A DNA stretch of 35,427 nucleotides, from IMG/VR virus record IMGVR_UViG_3300046169_000012, positions 1-35,427 of that record; one strand, 5' to 3'. Numbering within the stretch: position 1 is the stretch's first letter; each line of letters opens with the position of its first letter. The position numbers and the translations under genes were made by a program. Below, piece by piece: positions 7,099 through 15,659 of this stretch. Source of the DNA: a virus. A model generated the notes under the pieces. It was given only the letters and a program-made list of their open reading frames with translations. It was not told the origin of the DNA and did not search any database.

Positions 7099-7637
7099 TG
7101 ACAGAGACGACTAAACAGTGTTCAAGCTGCGGACAAACAAAAGCCGCTACAGAGTTTTATCATACAGGAGTAACTAATGATGGATTAAGTCCTATCTGCA
7201 AAGAATGTCAATTAAAGATAGCTCGTCGAGACAATAAAAACAGAATGTACGTTAACGGGAAGTACATACCTAAAGTACACCCTTTACACAAACCCGGACG
7301 TTACAAGACCTTCGAGGACGCTGCCTTTAGCAGTCTTGAGAAGTACGAAAGCAGTACGGAAGGTCAAGTATATGTAATAGTAAACCCTAACTTCCCTGAG
7401 TGGGTTAAGGTTGGAATGGCTGTTGATGCGGCAGACAGACTTAACGGCTATCAGACTTCTTCACCTTTTAGGGATTTTGTGTTAAACTATAAGTGGAACG
7501 TTAAGGACCGTAGGGCAGCAGAATCAAAAGCCCATAGCGAACTACAGAAGGTGTACGAAAGACGTAGTGAGTGGTTTAAATGCACACCAGAGCAAGCCCA
7601 AGAGGTTGTCTCAGGTATAGTAGGAAGTTACCAATGA
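7098..7637 (+). CDS. T5orf172/GIY-YIG-like nuclease with N-terminal zinc knuckles
   Basis: A 179-residue protein. The N-terminus holds two CxxC pairs (CSSC, then CKEC about 25 residues later), like the zinc-binding start of many HNH or GIY-YIG endonucleases. The second half matches the T5orf172 pattern of the GIY-YIG superfamily: GQVYVIVNPNFPEWVKVGM, a conserved Arg (AADRLNGYQ), SSPF and a late Glu (ESKAHSEL). Start 7098 is chosen over an in-frame ATG at 7080 because it couples with the polymerase stop. Lying between polymerase and exonuclease genes, it may be a homing-type nuclease or a real replication or recombination nuclease. Family by motif, activity inferred. Confidence 0.7.
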   Translation: MTETTKQCSSCGQTKAATEFYHTGVTNDGLSPICKECQLKIARRDNKNRMYVNGKYIPKVHPLHKPGRYKTFEDAAFSSLEKYESSTEGQVYVIVNPNFPEWVKVGMAVDAADRLNGYQTSSPFRDFVLNYKWNVKDRRAAESKAHSELQKVYERRSEWFKCTPEQAQEVVSGIVGSYQ

Positions 7638-8501
7638 AGAATGTATATACATTAGTAGACGACATCTACAAACTTGTTAAGACCAAGAGAGTAGACAAAG
7701 ACGTTGACATCGAAGAGTGCATAGACCAATTCGGTGAAAACGTGAAAGACCTTATGCGTAAGGAGTTTGGACAGAGACGTGCTTGGGACGGTCGTAAGCT
7801 ACGTATGTCCAACATCGGTAAAGGGAGACCGCTTCTTATGGAATCACTACAACAATGTTCAGAAGTCAGAGGAGATGCAAGGACATACTCTTGTTAAGTT
7901 CCTTTACGGCCATCTGATTGAAGAACTATTACTATTCCTAACGAGGGCATCAGGACATGAGGTTACCGCCGAACAGAAGCAGTGTGAAATCAAGGGCATT
8001 ACGGGTTCTATGGACTGCAAAATTGACGGTGTTGTCACAGACGTTAAGAGTGTTTCGAGCTACGGGTTTAAGAAATTCAAAGACGGTACGCTGGCTTACG
8101 ATGATCCATTTGGATACGTCGCTCAAATTAAAGGATATGCAGAGGCAGAGGGTCAGACAACTTTTGGCTGGCTTGCGATGGACAAACAAAATGGACACCT
8201 AACGTACCTCATGTACGATCAGGAGGACACTCAAGCCCCTGTGTACGAGAAGATAGGGTTTGACATCACAGACCGCATTGAGCACGTACAGTTAATGGTG
8301 GAAAAGCAAGAGCCGCCAAAGCAGTGCTACGAGCCAAAGCCAGACGGCAAGAGTGGTAACATGAAGTTGGACATCGGTTGCTCGTACTGTGCGTACAAGA
8401 AAGCCTGTTGGCCCGGCCTACGTGCCTTCTCTTATTCAACAGGTCCAAGGTTTTTAACGGAGGTGGTCAATGAGCCGAAGGTCCAAGAAATCAACATTTA
8501 G
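7634..8501 (+). CDS. PD-(D/E)XK (Cas4/RecB-like) exonuclease, frame broken at about 7822
   Basis: A probable 5'-3' exonuclease for host DNA breakdown or recombination, replacing T7 gp6. The N-terminal part (residues 1-62) is in frame with the start at 7634, and the rest continues in the next frame from about 7824. One extra base within AAAGGG (7820-7825) explains the switch; restored length is about 288 residues. After it come a GHLIEELLLFL helix, a D-x19-TDVKS nuclease core, a YVAQIKGYAEAE motif (QxxxY helix typical of RecB-type nucleases) and a Cys cluster (CSYCAYKKAC). The start overlaps the previous stop (ATGA) and the end overlaps the endonuclease I gene. Confidence 0.72.
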
Positions 8502-8859
8502 AAGCACGTTCGAAGAAGATGTAAGCAAGATACTGAAGGATTTTGATTATGAACCATTCACGGTCCCTTACGTTATTAGTAGGTCTTACCGTCCTGATTT
8601 CGTACATAATGCTTCCGGTACTCTTGTTGAATGCAAAGGATATTTTCGGGACGGAGACACGAAGAAGTACACCAGTGTCAGAGACAGTCTCCCCGAAGGA
8701 CAAGAGCTAGTGTTTGTTCTGATGTCGCCCAACAAAAAGATACGAAAAGGTGCCAAAATGACAATGGCACAATGGTGTGACAAAGAAGGAATACTATGGT
8801 ATAATATAGAGACATTACAGGAGTTGATTAACTATGTCACTAACACTAGAGGAAGTTAA
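8470..8859 (+). CDS. Endonuclease I, Holliday junction resolvase (T7 gp3-like)
   Basis: A 129-residue protein that should cut branched DNA before packaging and may help degrade host DNA. The active-site pattern of T7 endonuclease I is visible: Glu in FEED near residue 15, Asp in RPDF (D43), and Glu and Lys in VECKGYF (E54, K56). Shine-Dalgarno GGAGGTGG at 8459-8466 supports the start, which lies inside the exonuclease gene's end. The C-terminus overlaps the next small gene by 26 bases. Confidence 0.88.
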   Translation: MSRRSKKSTFRSTFEEDVSKILKDFDYEPFTVPYVISRSYRPDFVHNASGTLVECKGYFRDGDTKKYTSVRDSLPEGQELVFVLMSPNKKIRKGAKMTMAQWCDKEGILWYNIETLQELINYVTNTRGS

Positions 8860-9010
8860 GGAACGCCTCTTGAAAACCTTTGACCCGGACGACCTGCTGG
8901 AGGCCCTACAGATAACCTCAGAAGAGATGCTGGACAGGTTTGAGGACAAGCTAATCAACAGACTAGATGTGTTTGAACAAGAGCTAGAGGAGGAAGAAAA
9001 TGAGTATTGA
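8834..9010 (+). CDS. Small acidic helical protein, hypothetical
   Basis: A 58-residue, Glu/Leu/Asp-rich protein that looks entirely helical, with heptad-like spacing of Leu (LLEALQI, MLDRFEDKLINRLDVF) and an acidic end (LEEEENEY), suggesting a short coiled coil. It overlaps the endonuclease I gene at its start and the DUF3310 gene at 9000-9010. Function unknown. Confidence 0.6.
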   Translation: MSLTLEEVKERLLKTFDPDDLLEALQITSEEMLDRFEDKLINRLDVFEQELEEEENEY

Positions 9011-9292
9011 TGATGCGACTCCTGCAGAGTGGGACACGATTACTGCACTAAACAACCTGTCCGTAAGGAACCGAAGAAGGTAGACCCTGTGGAGCAACCT
9101 GACCACTACAACAAAGGATCAATCGAAGCTATCGAAGCAATCAAAGCGTCCATGCCTGAACATGAGTTCAACGGTTATCTCAAGGGTAACGCACTGAAGT
9201 ACCTCTGGCGCTATGACTACAAAGGTAAACCAGTCGAAGATCTACGGAAGTGTCGCTGGTACATCGAACGACTAATTAAGGAACTAAATTAA
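9000..9292 (+). CDS. DUF3310-family protein, probably frameshifted near its start
   Basis: The C-terminal 75 residues show the DUF3310 pattern: a DHYN motif, then EAIEAIKASM, GNALKYLWRY and KCRWYIERLI. The family is common beside phage nucleotide-metabolism genes, with unproven function. The intact frame can only start at a GTG (9029). An ATG at 9000 with a good Shine-Dalgarno (GGAGGAAG) gives MSIDDATPAEWD, a plausible family start, but in another frame. One missing base near 9045 would join the two. The true start is therefore uncertain: 9000 if the indel is an error, 9029 if not. The last base coincides with the RNR start. Confidence 0.65.
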
Positions 9293-11164
9293 TGGACGCA
9301 TATCAACAGTACATACACAAGTCACGCTACGCTCGTTACCTACCAGAGGAGCAGCGACGGGAGACTTGGGAAGAAACAATTGACCGCTACCTAAACTTCT
9401 GGATTGAGAAGGGTAAGCTAACACTAGAGCAGGCTAACGGTATCTTTGCAGACATTCATGACATGGGTGTTATGCCTCCATGCGAGCACTTGATGACTGC
9501 TGGAGAAGCACTAGACCGTGACAATGTAGCTGGGTTTAACTGCTCCTACATGCCTATCGACCACCCTAAAGCATTTGACGAGATGATGTACGTTCTCATG
9601 TGTGGCACTGGAGTGGGCTTTAGTGTAGAGCGTCAGTACGTAACAAAATTACCAGAAGTAGCAGAGGAATTCCATGATACCGATACCGTTATACATGTCG
9701 CCGATAGTAAAATTGGATGGGCTAAAGCTTACCGGGAACTTGTTAGCTTGTTGTATTCAGGCCAACTTCCGAAATGGGACGTGTCTGGAGTACGACTTGC
9801 AGGGGCAACCCTTAAGACCTTCGGAGGTAGAGCATCTGGTCCAGAACCTCTTGTCGATCTGTTCAACTTCACAGTCAGCGTCTTTCGGGAAGCTGCTGGA
9901 CGTAAACTTAGCTCCATTGAGTGCCACGATATCTGCTGTAAGATTGCACAGATCGTCGTTGTCGGAGGTGTACGCAGGTCCGCTCTCATCAGTCTGTCTA
10001 ACCTCACTGACGATAGACTCCGACGATGCAAGTCAGGCCAGTGGTGGCAGGATAACCCTCAGCGAGGACTAGCGAACAACAGCGCATGTTATACAGAGAA
10101 GCCAGACTTTGAGGCGTTTTTAAATGAGTGGAAAAGTTTATACGAGTCCCGCTCCGGAGAACGAGGAATGTTCTCTAGAGTCGCAAGTCAAAAGCAAGCT
10201 GCAAAGAACGAGCGACGAGATGCTACCTATGATTTTGGAACTAATCCATGCTCAGAGATCATCCTCAGGCCCTACCAGTTCTGCAATCTATCGGAAGTTG
10301 TTGTCAGGGCAGGAGATACGTTGTCAGACCTTAAACGAAAAGTACGTGTTGCGGCTATCCTTGGGTCTCTTCAGGCTACGCTAACCGACTTCCGCTACCT
10401 TACGTAAGGTATGGCAGAAGAATACAGAAGAAGAAGCACTGCTAGGTGTATCACTAACAGGCATCATGGATCACGCCGTGTTGTCAGGGAGGGAAGATCG
10501 TGAGAAACTTAAAGATTGGCTCGTGGCTCTCAAAGAGGAGGCGATTAGTACTAATAAGGAATGGGCTACTAAGCTTGGTATTAATATTAGCACTGCCATC
10601 ACTGCTGTTAAACCTTCCGGTACTGTTAGTCAGTTGGTTGATTCTGCTTCTGGCATCCACCCTAGATACTCAGATCAATACATTAGACGAGTTAGAGCAG
10701 ATGCAAGAGACCCGCTCTGTCAAGTCCTTGAGGCAGCAGGAGTGCCCGTAGAGGACGACGTAATGTCACCCACTACCAAGGTATTCTCCTTCCCCATAAA
10801 GTCGCCTGAGGGGGCTGTGGTGGCCTCTGAGATGGGTGCTATGGAGCAACTTGAGCTTTGGGAGATCTATCAGGACTTCTGGTGTGAACATAAGCCGTCA
10901 ATGACGTGTTACTACCGTGACGACGAGTTCCTTGAGGTGGGTCAGTGGTTGTACAACAAGTTCGACAAGATCAGTGGCGTAAGCTTCCTACCCTACTCAG
11001 AGCATACGTACCAACAGGCTCCTTATGAACCTATTGATCTGGAGACGTTTGAGAAGTTGAAGGAGGAGTTTCCTGAGACCATCGACTGGAACATCTCTGA
11101 GAACTCTGACATGACTGAAGGGTCGCAACAGTTGGCTTGTACAGGTAATAACTGCGAGTTGTAA
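9292..11164 (+). CDS. nrdJ: Class II (adenosylcobalamin-dependent) ribonucleotide reductase, frame broken at 10402
   Basis: Makes deoxynucleotides for phage DNA using coenzyme B12, without oxygen. The sequence resembles monomeric RTPR-type class II enzymes. C84 (in FNCSY) and C331 (FCNLSEV) form the redox pair; C320 in NPCSEI is the thiyl site with a nearby Glu. The C-terminus carries a CTGNNC redox tail. As written the frame ends at 10407. The match continues one frame over (KVWQKNTEEEALLGVSLTGIMDHAVL, in two parts) to 11164. One extra base at about 10402 inside the palindrome CTTACGTAAG accounts for it. Restored length is about 623 residues. All three catalytic Cys lie before the break; the reducing tail lies after it. 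Confidence 0.88.
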
Positions 11165-11170
11165 ACAAAA

Positions 11171-11195
11171 GGGGGCCTTAGTGCCCCCGTTCTTT
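11171..11195. terminator. Bidirectional rho-independent terminator
   Basis: GGGGGC (11171-11176) and GCCCCC (11183-11188) form a perfect 6-bp stem with a 6-base loop. On the plus strand it is followed by GTTCTTT; on the minus strand by TTTTGTTT. It lies seven bases after the RNR stop, so it can end both the early (plus) and late (minus) transcripts. Confidence 0.8.
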
Positions 11196-11207
11196 CAAGG
11201 TGTGTTT

Positions 11208-11342
11208 ATGAACATTAAACGTGATATTGAGATACGCATAAGAGTACTTGAGAACAAACTACAGAAGTCTATCCCCGCAGCCCGAAATAACGAAATACGG
11301 GGAGAGATCATGGGCCTGAAGTGGGTACTAGAACGTCTCTAA
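11208..11342 (+). CDS. Small basic helical protein, hypothetical
   Basis: A 44-residue, Arg/Lys/Glu-rich, probably helical protein (IEIRIRVLENKL, then EIMGLKWVLERL). AAGG at 11197-11200 gives a modest Shine-Dalgarno. It lies after the terminator, so expression on the plus strand would need readthrough. Its stop overlaps the end of the convergent late operon by four bases. Confidence 0.45.
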   Translation: MNIKRDIEIRIRVLENKLQKSIPAARNNEIRGEIMGLKWVLERL

Positions 11343-13462
11343 GGCGCTGTTAACATCCCCCTTTCCTGTAAGCTTTGCTGTAACTTCATTTTTGCTCTTT
11401 GAGGATTAATTAAACCACTTCGAGTAATTAGCTCTTGTTGTGTAGGAGGAGGAGGCGCTGTAACTTCCTCTTCTCTTTTACCTACCATTTGTTCCTGAGC
11501 CTGTTCAGAAAGATAATTCATAATGTCTGCTTTTTCAGAGTCAGTCATAGCGTCAAGTGCATCAGACACTATTGCTTGAATAGCAATTTCAGTTTGAATT
11601 GGATCTTTTGTTTTCTTCTTAGTGAGCATGATTAACTTGTTGACGTACTGTGGGTTTGTTACAATGTTTGCAAAGACTTGAGGAACGTACAAAGCAGCAG
11701 CACCCGCAGCAATCAAGGGGGCAGAAACCCCGCTAGTAGCCGCAGTTACGCCCCCGGCTGCGCCAACACCGCTATACAAAGCAGCAGACACCCCTTTAAC
11801 TCCTTTAGCTTCCATGCCTCGCAACATCAGAGTACCGAAGTCTCCTGATGCTGACTCTGAAGCCTCTATAACAGCGTTTAAAAGCTGTTTAAAACGTGGG
11901 TAGTCGTCTCCTAACACCTCTTGATAAACCGCTTTTGTACGAGGTCTTTCAGCGTCCTTAGCAAGGTTACGTAAGTCAGTAATAGCAAAGTTTTCACCAA
12001 AAACGGTTTTAAGCTTATCAGACAAAAAACCCGCTTTAAATAGTTTGTTAGCTTCTTCAAAAGAAGGTACAGCTATCGCTTCTCCCGTTTGCTTTGCATC
12101 TTTTACTGCTTCAGCGTGTGCTCTTCTTAAGCTTAACTTCAGTGCCTTAACCTTGTCTAAATTAAGACCTTTAGCAGCAATGTCCCCTAAACCTACATAA
12201 CTACCATCTTTTGCTCCATTAATAAATGCCTTGTTTATTTTAGGAAACAGTTCATTAAAACCTTCTGCGTACGCTTCCTTAAGGGCCTTGTACTCTTGGG
12301 CTTGTTTAGGCGCTGTCCTGCTTAAAGACTCAAAAATAGTCTCTCGCATTAAGTTAGAAACTTCAGAAAGTTCTGCAAGAACAGTACTGTTAGGAGTAGA
12401 GCCTTGCTTACCAAACATAGCATTAGCTCTTTGTGTGAACGCCTTATCTAAAGTAATTAGCTCTTGAATTGGAAAAGTACCTTCTTCTAGTCCTCTTAGA
12501 CGTGTTAAATTACTTTCAATAAAGTCAAAAGTTTCTCCTAGAAGGTTGTCTACGGCTTCTCCTCTGTTTGCCTTAAGATAGTCATCAATAGGCTTAAGAA
12601 TAAATTCAGCAGGAACACGTCGAGTGTACCTACTACCCCCTAAGCCCCGCATTACGTCGTCTAAACCACGTACGTATTGACTTTGTAAGGCACTTTGGCC
12701 TTCTTCAACAGCGTCTAAAAACACTTGACCCATTGCGTAGGGATCTGTGTTCATTCCCCTTGCGTTTCTATTAATAAGCTCTAACAATTCTTCTTGGATA
12801 GCGTCGTTAACAGCTTCCATGTTTTCTTGCATGGTTTGTCTAGAAACAAGACCAACAGAAGCAATACGCTCTCTAAAGGTGTCCATGCCTGTAGAGCCTA
12901 CCTGTGAAGGTAATAGAGTAGCTCCACGTAAGTTTAGAAGTTTTTGTGTTGCTTCTAAAGACTCAGCAGAGCCTGCAGGATAGGCACCTTCTACAATCTC
13001 TTCTAAAGTTTCCTCTACAGACTGTCCATTCTTCATTCTCATGGCGACCCAAGCTGGCTTGAGTTTTGACATAATACCTAATGTAACAACGTCAAGGCCT
13101 GCAGACCAAGCGGCGTTTTCTACTGCTTTTGAGTAGGCATCAATGTCTGAAGCATTGCCGTATTGGGTTTCAGAAATAACAGTACCGCCAAAAGTACCTG
13201 TTGCTCCTCCAAGCACACTCCCAACTACCCCTCCTATTGGGCCTCCTACGGCAGCACCTGCTGCGCCTCCTGCCAAAGCACCTCCAAGACCCAAAGGAAG
13301 ATCTAAGTTTCTTTGAAGAAACGACGCTTGTTGTTCTTCAGGGGTGACTGCTGGAGGAGGAACGATAGATTCTTGAGTACCCATGCCAGCCATGGTGTCT
13401 GAAAAAGAAGACTGCGCCTCTTCTTCAGCGTACTGCTGCATTATATCATTGAAGTTGCTCAT
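11339..13462 (-). CDS. Internal virion / ejection protein (707 aa)
   Basis: Last gene of the late operon. It is a large protein with an acidic, Gln/Ser-rich N-terminus, then a long Gly/Ala-rich glycine-zipper segment (about residues 55-95, repeated AxGGAxxGAxxG) able to insert into or cross a membrane. A second Ala/Gly hydrophobic stretch lies at about residues 560-600. The rest is long and helical. Together with its place after the tail-tube genes, this fits a podovirus ejection protein (T7 gp15/gp16 or P22 gp16/gp20 role) that leaves the capsid to form the DNA channel. No lytic transglycosylase motif is seen. The start overlaps the upstream stop by one base. Function inferred from context and composition. 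Confidence 0.65.
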   Translation of the reverse strand: MSNFNDIMQQYAEEEAQSSFSDTMAGMGTQESIVPPPAVTPEEQQASFLQRNLDLPLGLGGALAGGAAGAAVGGPIGGVVGSVLGGATGTFGGTVISETQYGNASDIDAYSKAVENAAWSAGLDVVTLGIMSKLKPAWVAMRMKNGQSVEETLEEIVEGAYPAGSAESLEATQKLLNLRGATLLPSQVGSTGMDTFRERIASVGLVSRQTMQENMEAVNDAIQEELLELINRNARGMNTDPYAMGQVFLDAVEEGQSALQSQYVRGLDDVMRGLGGSRYTRRVPAEFILKPIDDYLKANRGEAVDNLLGETFDFIESNLTRLRGLEEGTFPIQELITLDKAFTQRANAMFGKQGSTPNSTVLAELSEVSNLMRETIFESLSRTAPKQAQEYKALKEAYAEGFNELFPKINKAFINGAKDGSYVGLGDIAAKGLNLDKVKALKLSLRRAHAEAVKDAKQTGEAIAVPSFEEANKLFKAGFLSDKLKTVFGENFAITDLRNLAKDAERPRTKAVYQEVLGDDYPRFKQLLNAVIEASESASGDFGTLMLRGMEAKGVKGVSAALYSGVGAAGGVTAATSGVSAPLIAAGAAALYVPQVFANIVTNPQYVNKLIMLTKKKTKDPIQTEIAIQAIVSDALDAMTDSEKADIMNYLSEQAQEQMVGKREEEVTAPPPPTQQELITRSGLINPQRAKMKLQQSLQERGMLTAP

Positions 13463-14697
13463 TATTTAGAACCTCTTGATTTCTCGTAGCTTTTTCGCAC
13501 TTGGTCCAAAGTAAACTGACCCGTATTAATAGCAATTAGAGCATCTTCTCTATCTTCTTTAGGCACAAACGAAAGTTCTTGTTTAGTCACAAAGCCGCTT
13601 CTTCTTAAATAGTCACCGTAGTCTTCTGAAGTAGCTTTAAGAATGCCATCTTGTAGTAGTCTTTCAGCTTGGTCAAGCAACACACGAAGACGACCAAGGT
13701 TACTTTCTTCGCTTTGCATGTAATTACCAATTTGCTCAATTAAGAATAGACGCTCGCCTTCTGAAATTGAACCTTTGAAGTTCTTAAGTTTTGCAAGAAC
13801 GACATTACCAAGAAGTGTTTCAAACTGACCCAACTCTTTAGGCTCTTCCCCTAAGAATTTAGCAACACCCCTTGCAACTTGCGTAGGAAATCCTCCTGTT
13901 TTAAGCTTTTCATCCTCAAGTAAATCAATAGCTTCTTTTAGACCAGAAACGTCTCCTTTTAGAGAAGACAGGTTTTGAATAGCATTTGTTTGCATTTCCA
14001 CAAAACTTTTAACTTCTTCGGTTCTTCCAGCAATTCCCGGTTGGTCAAAAGCACCTGCCCCTGTTCTTTCTGAAATAACTGTTTTGCCTCTACTATAGTC
14101 GGGAGCTTTTGGTGCTCCTGCTTGAGGAATTACTTTAGTTTCAGTAGTGCCGTCTCTGTACTGAATATCGTACTGCTTGTAAGTAGCGTTATTAGCATTT
14201 GTTCTAAAAGTTATTTCAGACCTGCTTTGTACTTGTTTAGCAGATCCGGTCTTTTTTACAGCATTGTATATATCTCTAGCTTCTTTAGCAGTTATTCCGT
14301 AATCAGAAGCAGTGCCAAAGAATTCGGCAGCGTCTCTAGGTCTCTGGTCGATGTTAAAACCTTCTACAGCCGCCAATACTTGAAGAGACTGCTGACCTTC
14401 TGCTTTTTTAGCCGAAATTCCTGCGGTTTGTAGTTTTTCAGCCAACGCCCTAGCCATTTTTTCAGCGTTCAAGGCTTCAGTAATTTTACCTTGTTTGCGG
14501 TATTGTTGAGCCAGTTGAAGAAGTCCCTCAGGTGAGTTAGTGTCAATCTGAGCTAACTGCTGACGCTGTTGTTTCATCTGCTGTTGTTGCCTAAGCTGAC
14601 CCGGAAGCTGTGCCGCTTGTTGTGCAGCAGTAAATAACCCCTGCCCGTAAGCAGGAGTAGCCATCTGTCTTAAAAACTCTTGTGAAAACTTAGCCAT
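13462..14697 (-). CDS. Internal virion / ejection protein (411 aa)
   Basis: A 411-residue protein with an Ala/Gln-rich helical N-terminus (residues 20-50, poly-Gln-like runs), a TPR-like helical stretch (GLLQLAQQYRKQGKITEALN), a mixed middle, and a charged helical C-terminus. It lies between two other Gln/Ala-rich proteins downstream of the tail-nozzle gene, the usual place of podovirus internal core proteins. Two bases separate it from the upstream gene. No enzymatic motif seen; assignment rests on context. Confidence 0.6.
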   Translation of the reverse strand: MAKFSQEFLRQMATPAYGQGLFTAAQQAAQLPGQLRQQQQMKQQRQQLAQIDTNSPEGLLQLAQQYRKQGKITEALNAEKMARALAEKLQTAGISAKKAEGQQSLQVLAAVEGFNIDQRPRDAAEFFGTASDYGITAKEARDIYNAVKKTGSAKQVQSRSEITFRTNANNATYKQYDIQYRDGTTETKVIPQAGAPKAPDYSRGKTVISERTGAGAFDQPGIAGRTEEVKSFVEMQTNAIQNLSSLKGDVSGLKEAIDLLEDEKLKTGGFPTQVARGVAKFLGEEPKELGQFETLLGNVVLAKLKNFKGSISEGERLFLIEQIGNYMQSEESNLGRLRVLLDQAERLLQDGILKATSEDYGDYLRRSGFVTKQELSFVPKEDREDALIAINTGQFTLDQVRKSYEKSRGSK

Positions 14698-14699
14698 GA

Positions 14700-15647
14700 T
14701 TAACCTCCTCCTTGACCAAAGATACTACCTAATGCTGATACCAAGCTAGAGTTACCTGTTGACCTTGGTGTCAAAGCACCTGACAAAAGACCAGCACCTG
14801 TTTGACCCAACAAATTAGCCCGTGCTTGCTCTGCAACCAACTGAGCCTCAAGTCCTGACATAGTAGCTTCACCGAACAAACCAGCGCCTTGTAGCTGTGC
14901 CTGTTGTTGCAACGCTGCCAACTGCTGTGCAGGCTGAGTAGCCGCCAAAAGCTGTTGCTGTGGTAGGTAACCAGCGCCCAAGAATTGTTGACCTAGAGCC
15001 GCCTGTTGCATCTGTTCAGCTTGAGCTTGCTGCATAGCCCCTAACATAGCTCTATTACGTGCCTCATTAATGGCGGTCTCTTGTGCCAATAACTCTGGAG
15101 TAGCGCCACCGTACGCTGCAGAACTAAGCCCAAGACGGCCCTGAGCCGCCATACGCTCTTCTGTAGCAAGACGCTGACGTTGCTCTTCAGGACGCTGTGC
15201 GGACCGCATACGCTCAAAGATAGCTTGCTCACGTGCTACTGTAGGTTGCTCTGCTTGACCAAAGAAACTTCCAGCGCCTCCCATAAGTTGACGTTGTAGT
15301 GCAACTTCTTCAGGAGACAGTCCCATAGTGGTTTCTATAGCTCCTTCAGGAGTAACCTGTGTCCCTAGACCAGCACCAGTAGCGGTAGTCACAGTAAAGG
15401 GTCTAAACTGTGTCTGCTCCATTTGCGTAGCGGCAAGTTCTTCAGCCCCTGTCCTCGCTTGTCTACCTATGTCGCTAAGGCGACCATAAGCTTCTCCTGT
15501 TAGCAGTCCACCAACAACACCCGGAAGCAAGACATCTGGCTGGCTTAGGTACGATCCAAGACCTCCTAGCATATCTAAGAAGCCTCCGCTAACACTATCG
15601 GTTGCCATGTCCATTATATCATCTGTATCATAAACAGTGTCTACCAT
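14700..15647 (-). CDS. Internal virion / DNA transfer protein (315 aa)
   Basis: A 315-residue protein with an N-terminal hydrophobic Gly/Leu stretch (about residues 20-55) followed by a very Gln/Ala-rich helical region (about residues 110-280). This composition is typical of podovirus DNA-transfer proteins that are ejected with the genome. It is first of three such genes after the tail-tube pair. It starts twelve bases after the nozzle gene. Function inferred. Confidence 0.6.
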   Translation of the reverse strand: MVDTVYDTDDIMDMATDSVSGGFLDMLGGLGSYLSQPDVLLPGVVGGLLTGEAYGRLSDIGRQARTGAEELAATQMEQTQFRPFTVTTATGAGLGTQVTPEGAIETTMGLSPEEVALQRQLMGGAGSFFGQAEQPTVAREQAIFERMRSAQRPEEQRQRLATEERMAAQGRLGLSSAAYGGATPELLAQETAINEARNRAMLGAMQQAQAEQMQQAALGQQFLGAGYLPQQQLLAATQPAQQLAALQQQAQLQGAGLFGEATMSGLEAQLVAEQARANLLGQTGAGLLSGALTPRSTGNSSLVSALGSIFGQGGG

Positions 15648-15659
15648 GTCTTACTCCCG

